NCBI GenBank assembly: GCA_029098205.1
Contig: JAQXNW010000184.1
Coordinates: forward strand, 1 to 5,441
Origin: Eubacteriales bacterium
GTDB taxonomy: Bacteria; Bacillota; Clostridia; Peptostreptococcales; Anaerovoracaceae
Reading direction: 5' to 3'
Length of the DNA: 5,441 nt
Shown here one piece after another: positions 1 through 5,441 of this stretch (its first letter is position 1; the number at the start of each line of letters is the position of its first letter). The notes under the pieces were generated by a model. It searched no databases, was not told where the DNA came from, and saw only the letters and a program-made list of their open reading frames with translations. The position numbers and the translations under genes were made by a program.

Positions 1-2456
1 GCGAGGCGTTCGCCTAATTTTCGAACCATAAAATTCGGGGAATTGATTTCATGGATATATCTTCTTCGGCCAAGAATCGTTTCTGAATATCCCTTCTCTT
101 TACAGTCCTTCACAGCCTGATCCATGAACGCCTGCACCTTCGGATGCTTCGAAAAATAATCCTTAATATATCTCTCCGCCTCTTTCCGGCTGACATGGAT
201 TTCCTCAGACAGTCCGAAACTGCTCATTCCGTAAACGACTCCAAAATTCACAGCTTTCGCGCGGCTTCTGTCAAGCGGAGTAACCGCATCATAATCTTTA
301 TTGAAGACTCTGGCCGCGGTTGTCCGATGAATATCCTGCCCTTCATTAAATGCCTGAATCAGATTCTCGTCTCCGGACATGTGCGCCAGCACCCGAAGTT
401 CGATCTGTGAATAGTCCGCTCCGACAAAAGAGGCTCCTTCGCCTGCGACAAAGGCTTTTCGGAGGTTTCTCCCGATTTCCGTCCGAACGGGGATATTCTG
501 AAGGTTTGGCTCCGTGCAGCTCAGTCTGCCGGTTGCCGCGACCGTTTGCTGAAAATGCGCATGGATTTTTCCATCCTCCCCGATCAATGGAATCAATCCG
601 TCTACATACGTACTCCTAAGTTTCGATACAGTTCGATATTCCAGGATCATCGAAACAATCGGATCTTTATCTTTGATTTTTTCCAAAATATCCGCACTGG
701 TGCTGTACCCGGTCTTTGTCTTCTTCCCGGAAGGAAGTCCTAATTTTTCAAACAGAATTGTGCCCAGCTGCTTCGGAGAATTGATGTTGAACGTTTCTCC
801 TGCGCGTTCGTATATCCTGGTTTCCAGCGTATGAATCTGCGCCAGAAGATCATCGCCGATCTCTTCCAGAACGTTCCGGTCTACTGTAACACCTGCATGC
901 TCCATGGAAGCCAGAACTTCAATAAGCGGAAATTCAAGATTTTCACAAAGCGGAAGAAGTTCTTCCTTCGTTAATTTTTCCTTTTGAATACGCCAAAGCG
1001 AAGCGCTGCCAAGAAGCGCTGTCTTCGCGTACTGCTCTTTCTTATTTTCAGCGTCCTCTGCCCGCTCCGTCTTCGATATGTCTTTCTGAAATTCCTTTTC
1101 GGTCGGTATATCCTGCCGGAATGCCTTCTGAAGAAGAAGCTTCAGGCTGTAGTCCGAAGCAGAAGGATCCAGTACATACTCCGCGACCTTCGTATCATAA
1201 GCGGTCGTAAATTCTGAAATTCCTCTTGCCATCAGAGAATAATAGGAAGAAATAAGATTATGCCCGAACCAATGGGGTTTCAGATCCCGTAGAATCGAAA
1301 ACAAATCGGTGTCCTCTTTCTGTACAGCTTTCTCTGAAATATAGAAAAAATTGTTTTCCCATAACAGGGCAATTCCCTCAATGGATGGCATTTGAACATG
1401 ATCGTCGTTTCCAAAAACCAGAAGTCCGACTTCCGCTTCTTTAGGAATACAAGAAAGATTTTTCAGCTGCTCCTCCTGGTCAATCCGAATTTCCGACAGA
1501 TTTTCAGCGTTTACACCATTCTCCGCCTGATCCGTATCCCCATCCTCCTTCACACCGGAAGCGGAAAGAGTCGAAGCGCCTTCGCCTTCCTTATGAAGCG
1601 CTTCCAGAAAACGATTGAACTCCAGTTTAGAATATATGGTTACCAAAGAATCATAATCGATTTCCTTACGGCGGAGATCTTCGATTTCAAGATCCAGGGG
1701 CACCGTCCGGCATATTACCGCCAGTTTTCTGGACATCTCCGCGAGAAGCGCGTTCGATTCCACTTTCTCACGAAGACCCTTTGCCGAAATTTCATCCGTA
1801 TGCGAAAGAAGATTTGCTAGAGATCCGAATTGTTTCAGAAGCTTAATTCCGGTTTTTTCACCGACTCCGGGAATCCCCGGGAGATTGTCCGAATTATCTC
1901 CCATCAGCCCTTTAAGATCAATAAACTGCTCCGGAGTCAAGGAATAACGCTCCAGCATTTTCTCCCGGTCATAGATTTCGAATTCAGAGATTCCTTTTTT
2001 TGTAAAAAGAATCTTCGTTTGATCCGAAGCAAGCTGCAGCGCATCCCGGTCTCCAGTCACGATCAGAGAAGAAAGTCCCGCTTCTTCCCCCATACGGCTG
2101 ACTGTGCCGATGATATCATCCGCCTCGAATCCATCCATTTCCAGATTTTTTATTCCAAGATCCGTCAGAATCTCTTTCATTAGCGGAAGCTCCATCGCCA
2201 GCTCCTCCGGCATTTTCTTCCGGCCCGCCTTGTATCCATCGTAAGCCTTATGACGGAATGTCGGAGCCTTCCGGTCCCATGCAACCGCCGCAAACCCAGG
2301 ATCATATTCACGAAGAACACGATTCAGCATATTTAAAAAACCGAAGATTCCCTGGGTATAAATACCGTCCCTGGTAATCATCGGCCTCCGCATCGCATAA
2401 TAAGCTCTGTTAATCAAGCTGTTTCCATCTACCACAAGAAGTTTCGCGTCGTCCAT
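1..2456 (-). CDS. polA: DNA polymerase I, C-terminus cut by the window edge
   Basis: PolA fills gaps in excision repair and removes RNA primers from Okazaki fragments. The frame is open from the ATG at 2456 to the left edge (818 full codons). The N-terminal 5'-nuclease domain shows VDGN near residue 10, FRHKAYDGYK, EADD (residues 111-114), TGDRD and the helix-hairpin-helix segment LMGDNSDNLPGIPGVGEKT. An acidic low-complexity linker follows at about 288-320. The 3'-5' exonuclease-like domain (about 325-490) has lost its metal ligands: FGNDD replaces the DxE motif, the Asp of GxNLxxD is Ser404, and YxxxD reads YAKTA (476-480). The polymerase domain has motif A DYSQIELR (from Asp681) and motif B with Arg730, Lys734, Phe738 and Tyr742, which match E. 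coli R754, K758, F762 and Y766. Motif C (VHDE) lies outside; by offset to E. coli the protein should be about 900 residues. It is therefore probably polymerase plus 5'-nuclease without proofreading, as in Bacillus. The start is fixed by an AGGAGG five bases upstream. Confidence 0.97.
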   Translation of the reverse strand, partial: MDDAKLLVVDGNSLINRAYYAMRRPMITRDGIYTQGIFGFLNMLNRVLREYDPGFAAVAWDRKAPTFRHKAYDGYKAGRKKMPEELAMELPLMKEILTDLGIKNLEMDGFEADDIIGTVSRMGEEAGLSSLIVTGDRDALQLASDQTKILFTKKGISEFEIYDREKMLERYSLTPEQFIDLKGLMGDNSDNLPGIPGVGEKTGIKLLKQFGSLANLLSHTDEISAKGLREKVESNALLAEMSRKLAVICRTVPLDLEIEDLRRKEIDYDSLVTIYSKLEFNRFLEALHKEGEGASTLSASGVKEDGDTDQAENGVNAENLSEIRIDQEEQLKNLSCIPKEAEVGLLVFGNDDHVQMPSIEGIALLWENNFFYISEKAVQKEDTDLFSILRDLKPHWFGHNLISSYYSLMARGISEFTTAYDTKVAEYVLDPSASDYSLKLLLQKAFRQDIPTEKEFQKDISKTERAEDAENKKEQYAKTALLGSASLWRIQKEKLTKEELLPLCENLEFPLIEVLASMEHAGVTVDRNVLEEIGDDLLAQIHTLETRIYERAGETFNINSPKQLGTILFEKLGLPSGKKTKTGYSTSADILEKIKDKDPIVSMILEYRTVSKLRSTYVDGLIPLIGEDGKIHAHFQQTVAATGRLSCTEPNLQNIPVRTEIGRNLRKAFVAGEGASFVGADYSQIELRVLAHMSGDENLIQAFNEGQDIHRTTAARVFNKDYDAVTPLDRSRAKAVNFGVVYGMSSFGLSEEIHVSRKEAERYIKDYFSKHPKVQAFMDQAVKDCKEKGYSETILGRRRYIHEINSPNFMVRKLGERL

Positions 2457-2550
2457 TTAGACCTCCTGATCCAACCGACACTATCCGAATTTTATATATA
2501 CAGAAAGAAAAGCATTCTATTCGCTTTCGTTCAATACATCCTTGAATACA
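2457..2550 (-). other. polA leader between the 6S RNA and polA
   Basis: This AT-rich stretch of 94 bases separates the 6S RNA 3' end from polA. It holds a weak hairpin (GAAAGC at 2528-2523 with GCTTTT at 2513-2508, loop of nine) followed by a T-rich run, and a TATATATAAAAT tract at 2500-2489 that could contain a -10 element. I found no -35 hexamer at a proper distance from that tract (TTGAAC at 2534-2529 is too far). polA may have a weak promoter here or depend on read-through past the 6S terminator. No open frame of note is present. Confidence 0.4.
2461..2467 (-). promoter_or_regulatory. Ribosome binding site of polA
   Basis: The minus strand reads AGGAGGT, then CTAA, then the ATG at 2456. 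This near-perfect Shine-Dalgarno sequence supports that start, although the gap is on the short side. No other in-frame start is as well placed. Confidence 0.85.
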
Positions 2551-2726
2551 GAAAAACCCAAAGCACCGTCAGGACCTAATTGATTCCTATCCAACATGAA
2601 TAGGTGGGTATCCTGCTCCCGCGTTCAGCGATCCGTTCAAAGACGGCAAGGCTTCCGGCGGCAGACTCCGAATTCCCAATAAAAAACTGTAGGTTCAATT
2701 AACAGCCCCGACGCATGTTTCAGGCT
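2551..2726 (-). ncRNA. ssrS: 6S RNA
   Basis: 6S RNA binds the housekeeping RNA polymerase holoenzyme by mimicking an open promoter, and damps transcription in stationary phase. The call rests on a fold worked out by hand. The closing stem has three parts: CCTGAAAC (2724-2717) with GCTTTGGG (2564-2557), CGTCGGG (2713-2707) with CCTGACG (2573-2567), and TTAATTG (2702-2696) with CAATTAG (2582-2576). Next comes a large bubble whose 5' strand is 2695-2678 and whose 3' strand carries the hairpin CCTATTC/GGATAGG (2604-2598 with 2592-2586). Above it are GGG/CCC (2677-2675 with 2608-2606), TCTGC/GCAGG (2665-2661 with 2616-2612), CGC/GCG and an apical CCGT/ACGG hairpin (2646-2643 with 2636-2633). The length of about 176 nt, the own promoter, the U-run at the 3' end and the lack of a reading frame all fit. 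The 5' end is placed seven bases after the -10 and could be off by one or two. Family assignment is by architecture and recall, not by a covariance search. Confidence 0.85.
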
Positions 2727-2732
2727 AGATAT

Positions 2733-2786
2733 ATTATATCCTACGAAATATCTTTTGTGAACTGTCAATTATTAGAAAACAAAAGG
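2733..2786 (-). promoter_or_regulatory. Promoter of the 6S RNA, with UP-like tract
   Basis: On the minus strand a -35 TTCACA (2761-2756, five of six to TTGACA) is followed by a 17-base spacer and a perfect -10 TATAAT (2738-2733). This predicts a transcription start near 2726-2725, exactly where the 6S closing stem begins. The stretch just upstream (about 2786-2762) is rich in T- and A-runs, as in the UP elements of strong stable-RNA promoters. A perfect TTGACA at 2768-2763 has no -10 at the right spacing. This is a sigma-A-type promoter by consensus. Confidence 0.8.
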
Positions 2787-2818
2787 AAAAAAATGGAAAA
2801 AGTTCCTGTAAAACCCGT

Positions 2819-2847
2819 AAAAAAACCGGGCGCGGGCGCGTCCGGTT
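2819..2847 (-). terminator. Intrinsic terminator of yebC
   Basis: The transcript reads AACCGG (2847-2842), an A·C mismatch pair, CGC (2840-2838), loop GCCC, GCG (2833-2831), then CCGGTT (2829-2824) running into further T residues. This GC-rich stem with a direct U-tract begins 16 bases after the yebC stop codon. It separates yebC from the 6S RNA promoter. In the plus direction no T-run follows, so it is one-way. Confidence 0.9.
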
Positions 2848-2863
2848 CCAGAACCGAAAAATA

Positions 2864-3595
2864 TTACAGTTCAACAGAATCCAAGTCAACGGAGCAGTTT
2901 GTATGCACATTCTGCACGTCGTCATTCTCTTCCAGCATGTCAACCAGCTTCTTGAGCTTCTTGAGATCCTTATCGTTCGGAGTGCTCTCAACCGAAGGAA
3001 TCTGTTCGATCTCCGATTCTACGATATTGTATCCGGCCTTCCGGAGAGCGCCGTCTACATCGCCGTATACAGAAGGATCGCACTGCACTTCGAAATTATC
3101 TTCATTTGTGATAATGTCGTCCGCTCCTGCTTCCAGAGCATCCTCCATTACCTGGTCTTCATCCATATCATCCGTTTTCTCGATGATAATGTCTCCCTTT
3201 CTGGAGAACATATAGGATACGCATCCCGGAGTTCCTACATTTCCGCCGTGCTTATCAAACATTGATTTTACAGCCGAAGTCGTTCGGTTTGTATTATCCG
3301 TCAGGCATTCAACAATCATAGCGACTCCGCCAGCGCCGTATCCTTCAAATGTCAGCTCCTCGTAGCTTGCGCCGCCGAGTTCACCGGTACCTTTCTTAAT
3401 CGCCCGGTTGATATTATCGTTCGGCATACTGATGGCTTTCGCCTTCTCAATTGCTACACGAAGGGACGAATTGTAATCAGGATCTCCTCCATCTCTTGCC
3501 GCTACTGTAATTGCTTTTGCATATTTTGTGAACAAAGCAGCTCTTTTTGAATCTTGTGCCGCTTTCCTCCCTGCAATTGTACCGTGTCTTCCCAT
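2864..3595 (-). CDS. yebC: YebC/PmpR/TACO1-family protein
   Basis: The 243-residue product has the usual family length (about 240-250). Family marks in order are the N-terminus GRHGTIAGRKAAQD with KRAALFTKY (a variant of the more common GHSKWANIKHRK start), AIEKAKAISMPNDNI then RAIKKGTG (about 48-71), FEGYGAGGVA then VECLTDNTNRT (83-105), KHGGNVGTPGCVSYMF (115-130), and an acidic C-terminal part ending in DVQNVHTN. YebC was long described as a transcription regulator (PmpR in Pseudomonas). More recent work on YebC and mitochondrial TACO1 supports a ribosome-associated factor that relieves stalling at proline-rich stretches; which role applies here cannot be read from sequence. It is cytoplasmic, with no signal peptide or membrane segment. 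The gene is monocistronic by its signals: own promoter at 3658-3686, AAGGAGG eight bases before the ATG, and a strong terminator after the stop. No nearby ruvC/ruvA genes are seen, unlike in many other bacteria. Confidence 0.95.
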   Translation of the reverse strand: MGRHGTIAGRKAAQDSKRAALFTKYAKAITVAARDGGDPDYNSSLRVAIEKAKAISMPNDNINRAIKKGTGELGGASYEELTFEGYGAGGVAMIVECLTDNTNRTTSAVKSMFDKHGGNVGTPGCVSYMFSRKGDIIIEKTDDMDEDQVMEDALEAGADDIITNEDNFEVQCDPSVYGDVDGALRKAGYNIVESEIEQIPSVESTPNDKDLKKLKKLVDMLEENDDVQNVHTNCSVDLDSVEL

Positions 3596-3603
3596 TGGAG
3601 ACG

Positions 3604-3610
3604 CCTCCTT
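3604..3610 (-). promoter_or_regulatory. Ribosome binding site of yebC
   Basis: AAGGAGG on the minus strand lies eight bases before the ATG at 3595. This is ideal spacing and fixes the start that gives the conserved MGRHGT N-terminus. Confidence 0.88.
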
Positions 3611-3657
3611 ATAATTGATGAATTCCTAATTTATTTTTTTGCACAAAACACTATCGT

Positions 3658-3686
3658 ATTATACATGCAAACTATTCTGTATGCAA
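3658..3686 (-). promoter_or_regulatory. Promoter of yebC
   Basis: A perfect -10 TATAAT (3663-3658) sits 17 bases downstream of a -35 TTGCAT (3686-3681, only TTG matches consensus). The predicted start is near 3651, which gives a leader of about 55 bases. A second TTGCAT (3670-3665) sits in the spacer in the same orientation, so the hexamer is repeated at a 16-base period. The weak -35 could mean activation or repression at this repeat, but that is inference. Confidence 0.7.
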
Positions 3687-3687
3687 G

Positions 3688-3738
3688 AAAAATACCGGAA
3701 TTTCATATATGACCTATGAATTTAACCTGTGAATTCCG
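3688..3738 (-). terminator. Possible weak terminator after the iron-sulfur protein gene
   Basis: Downstream of the stop at 3753 the transcript can pair CGGAATT (3738-3732) with AATTCCG (3702-3696). Inside this lies a second hairpin, TTCATA (3720-3715) with TATGAA (3707-3702), loop of seven; the two stems share one base. The run GTATTTTTCT follows. The stems are AT-rich and the outer loop is long, so termination may be partial. The U-tract lies next to the yebC -35 element. Confidence 0.45.
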
Positions 3739-3752
3739 CACTTTTTCTGATG

Positions 3753-5441
3753 TTATGCGTATGCCGAAGCGCTCTCCCTCTCTGAAAGCGGAACATAGTT
3801 TTCCTGGCATGCGCGGTACTCATTTTCAAATGCGGCTGTTTCTGCCGGAGTCATCATCTCTTCCAGATTGTTTCTGGCTGTGCTCATCATAAGCTTGATT
3901 CGGTTCAGCTGATTCACATTGCTGGCGCCCGGGTCAAAGTCGATCGCCGCGATATTCGCCTTCGGATTCAGTTTCCGAACCCGCTTCATCATGCCTTTAG
4001 CAACTACATGGTTCGGCAGACAGCCGAACGGCTGGAGAGTTACGATATTATCCACGCCATGGCGGATCAGTTCCACCATCTCTCCTGTCAGCAGCCAGCC
4101 CTCACCGCACTGATTTCCGATCGAAAGAATTTCTTCCGCCGCATGCGCCGTATCCCTAATGAAGGACGGTTCCTCAAAATGCTCGCTCGCGCGGAGCGCT
4201 TCCCGCATCGGCTTCCGGAGCCACTCTACGCCTTGGATCAGTTTTTCATTCACTTCCATCTGGCTCCATGTTCCGGACAGATGTTCATAATTGAATTTTT
4301 TATTATAGAACCCGTACAGGAAGAAGTCTACAAAATCAAGTACGACCGCTTCGCCGCCTTCGGATTCGATAACCCCGACGATATCATTGTTCGCGTTGGG
4401 ATGGTATTTTACCAGAATCTCACCGACGACGCCGACCTTTGGCTTCCGGATGTTTTTCCTTGGGATCCGGTCAAACTCCGCAACCATCTCCGAAACGTTC
4501 TGTTTGAACTGCTTCCTTGAGAGATTGATTGTATTTTCAACAATCCGATCGTACCAAGAATCGAGGAGCGCCTGCGACTCACCCGGGCACAGTTCATACG
4601 GTCTTGTCGCATAGAGAAGCCGCATAGCCAGATCCCCGTAAATCGCGCCGACCGCAAGCTGAAGTGCCATCTTCGCGCCGATTTTAAATCCCGGATTTTT
4701 CTCAAGGCCGACCGTATTAAAGGATACAACCGGCACCTGCTCCATATTCATATCCTTCAGTGCTTTCCGAAGGAGCGATACATAATTGCTCGCGCGGCAT
4801 CCGCCTCCGGTCTGCGACATGAAAACGGCCGTCCGATTGAGATCAAACTGTCCGGATTTCAGCGCGGAGATCATCTGTCCAAGCGTAACAATTGTCGGAT
4901 AGCAGGCGTCGTTATTAACATATTTCAGCCCTTCATCCACCGCGTTCGTATCCACAGACGGAAGAAGCACCGCATTATAACCGGCTGCTTTGATGACTTC
5001 CTTCAGATAATTGAAATGAATCGGAGACATCTGCGGGATTAGGATCGTGTAATCCTTCTTCATCTCCTTTGTGAACACGCGGCGCTCGAACGGCTTCGCT
5101 TCCGGAACCGGCTTCGTGCCCATCCGGTCCCTCTCTTCCACTGCGGCCTTCAGCGAGCGGACCCTGATTTTCGCAGCGCCGAGATTCGAAACCTCATCGA
5201 TTTTAAGAACCGTATAAAGCTTATTATGCTGCTCCAGAATTTCTTCCACCTGATCCGTTGTCACCGCATCGAGTCCGCATCCGAACGAATTCAGCTGAAT
5301 CACTTCTACATCGTCATTTCTGCCGGAGAATTCCGCCGCCTTATAAAGGCGCGAATGGTAAACCCACTGGTCCAGAACACGAATCGGCCTCGGAAGCTCA
5401 ACCTTCCCTGCAACCGAATCCTCCGAAAGAACAACAAAATC
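3753..5441 (-). CDS. 2-hydroxyacyl-CoA dehydratase/activase-type iron-sulfur protein, N-terminus outside the window
   Basis: The visible 562 residues match, by recalled motifs, the C-terminal half of the large (about 1400-residue) clostridial proteins that fuse BadF/HgdC-type ATPase domains with DUF2229 and HgdB-like parts. Conserved segments are QLNSFGCGLDAVTTDQVEEIL (Cys55), NNDACYPTIVTLGQM (Cys180), SQTGGGCRASNY (Cys215), YELCPGES (Cys285), GNQCGEGWLLTGEM (Cys445) and QPFGCLPNHVVAKGMMKRVR (Cys474). Several of these are probably iron-sulfur ligands. Relatives use ATP-driven electron transfer to reduce difficult substrates: 2-hydroxyacyl-CoA dehydratases, and double-cubane cluster proteins. 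The substrate of this fused type is not established. The first possible start inside the window is a GTG at 5303, but the frame is open and family-like for 46 codons before it (RVLDQWVYHSRLYKAAEF) and no Shine-Dalgarno precedes it, so the gene continues past the right edge. There is no signal peptide in view; the protein is expected to be cytoplasmic and oxygen-sensitive. Confidence 0.88.
   Translation of the reverse strand, partial: DFVVLSEDSVAGKVELPRPIRVLDQWVYHSRLYKAAEFSGRNDDVEVIQLNSFGCGLDAVTTDQVEEILEQHNKLYTVLKIDEVSNLGAAKIRVRSLKAAVEERDRMGTKPVPEAKPFERRVFTKEMKKDYTILIPQMSPIHFNYLKEVIKAAGYNAVLLPSVDTNAVDEGLKYVNNDACYPTIVTLGQMISALKSGQFDLNRTAVFMSQTGGGCRASNYVSLLRKALKDMNMEQVPVVSFNTVGLEKNPGFKIGAKMALQLAVGAIYGDLAMRLLYATRPYELCPGESQALLDSWYDRIVENTINLSRKQFKQNVSEMVAEFDRIPRKNIRKPKVGVVGEILVKYHPNANNDIVGVIESEGGEAVVLDFVDFFLYGFYNKKFNYEHLSGTWSQMEVNEKLIQGVEWLRKPMREALRASEHFEEPSFIRDTAHAAEEILSIGNQCGEGWLLTGEMVELIRHGVDNIVTLQPFGCLPNHVVAKGMMKRVRKLNPKANIAAIDFDPGASNVNQLNRIKLMMSTARNNLEEMMTPAETAAFENEYRACQENYVPLSERESASAYA

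Noticed and set aside
1392..1820. Plus-strand open frame of 142 codons
   Set aside because: It lies entirely inside polA on the opposite strand, has low-complexity Phe/Arg/Ile-rich translation, and matches no family I know. It is a shadow frame.
2489..2519. Possible polA promoter (TAGAAT at 2519-2514 or TATATA/TATAAA at 2500-2491)
   Set aside because: The -10-like boxes are plausible, but no -35-like hexamer is found at 16-18 bases from either, so it is noted only in the leader entry.
2763..2768. Perfect -35 hexamer TTGACA on the minus strand upstream of the 6S RNA
   Set aside because: The distance to TATAAT is 24 bases, and no -10 lies 16-18 bases downstream. The overlapping TTCACA at 2761-2756 has the right 17-base spacing.
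2457..2863. Riboswitch or T-box in the gap before polA
   Set aside because: I found no T-box, specifier loop or known aptamer core. The structure fits a stand-alone 6S RNA with its own promoter and U-run.
2715..3215. Plus-strand open frame of 166 codons across the yebC terminator and yebC
   Set aside because: Its Ser-rich translation is the antisense of yebC, and it runs through the 6S promoter and the terminator. It is a shadow frame.
4008..4520. Plus-strand open frame of 170 codons
   Set aside because: It is antisense to the well-conserved iron-sulfur protein and has no recognisable motifs.

Overview
The window carries three protein genes and one structured RNA, all read from the minus strand. 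In transcription order (right to left) they are: the 3' part of a large iron-sulfur (2-hydroxyacyl-CoA dehydratase/activase type) gene that runs off the right edge; a complete yebC/TACO1-family gene; a 6S RNA gene; and polA, cut off by the left edge. Every longer plus-strand open frame is a shadow of these genes.

The content points to an anaerobic Firmicute of the class Clostridia. The evidence is the DCCP/HgdC-type iron-sulfur protein (typical of strict anaerobes), a PolA with a degenerate 3'-5' exonuclease site, strong AGGAGG ribosome binding sites, sigma-A-like promoters, intrinsic terminators with U-tracts and moderate GC. I cannot name a genus.

Region by region. 5441-3753: C-terminal 562 residues of the iron-sulfur protein, open to the window edge. 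3752-3596: spacer with a weak AT-rich hairpin/U-tract (possible terminator), then a well-formed promoter (-10 TATAAT, 17-bp spacer) and ribosome binding site for yebC. 3595-2864: yebC. 2847-2819: strong intrinsic terminator of yebC. 2786-2733: AT-rich UP-like tract and a near-consensus promoter. 2726-2551: 6S RNA, with a long interrupted closing stem, a central bubble with a 3'-side hairpin, and an apical stem; its closing stem is followed directly by a U-run. 2550-2457: polA leader ending in AGGAGG. 2456-1: polA, 818 full codons, lacking the last part of the polymerase domain.

These look like housekeeping units, each with its own signals, and not a dedicated pathway. YebC acts on translation, 6S RNA on RNA polymerase, and PolA on DNA repair and replication. 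The anaerobic iron-sulfur protein is probably unrelated to them. I see no mobile element, CRISPR array, tRNA or rRNA. The most noteworthy element is the 6S RNA, which protein-only annotation would miss.
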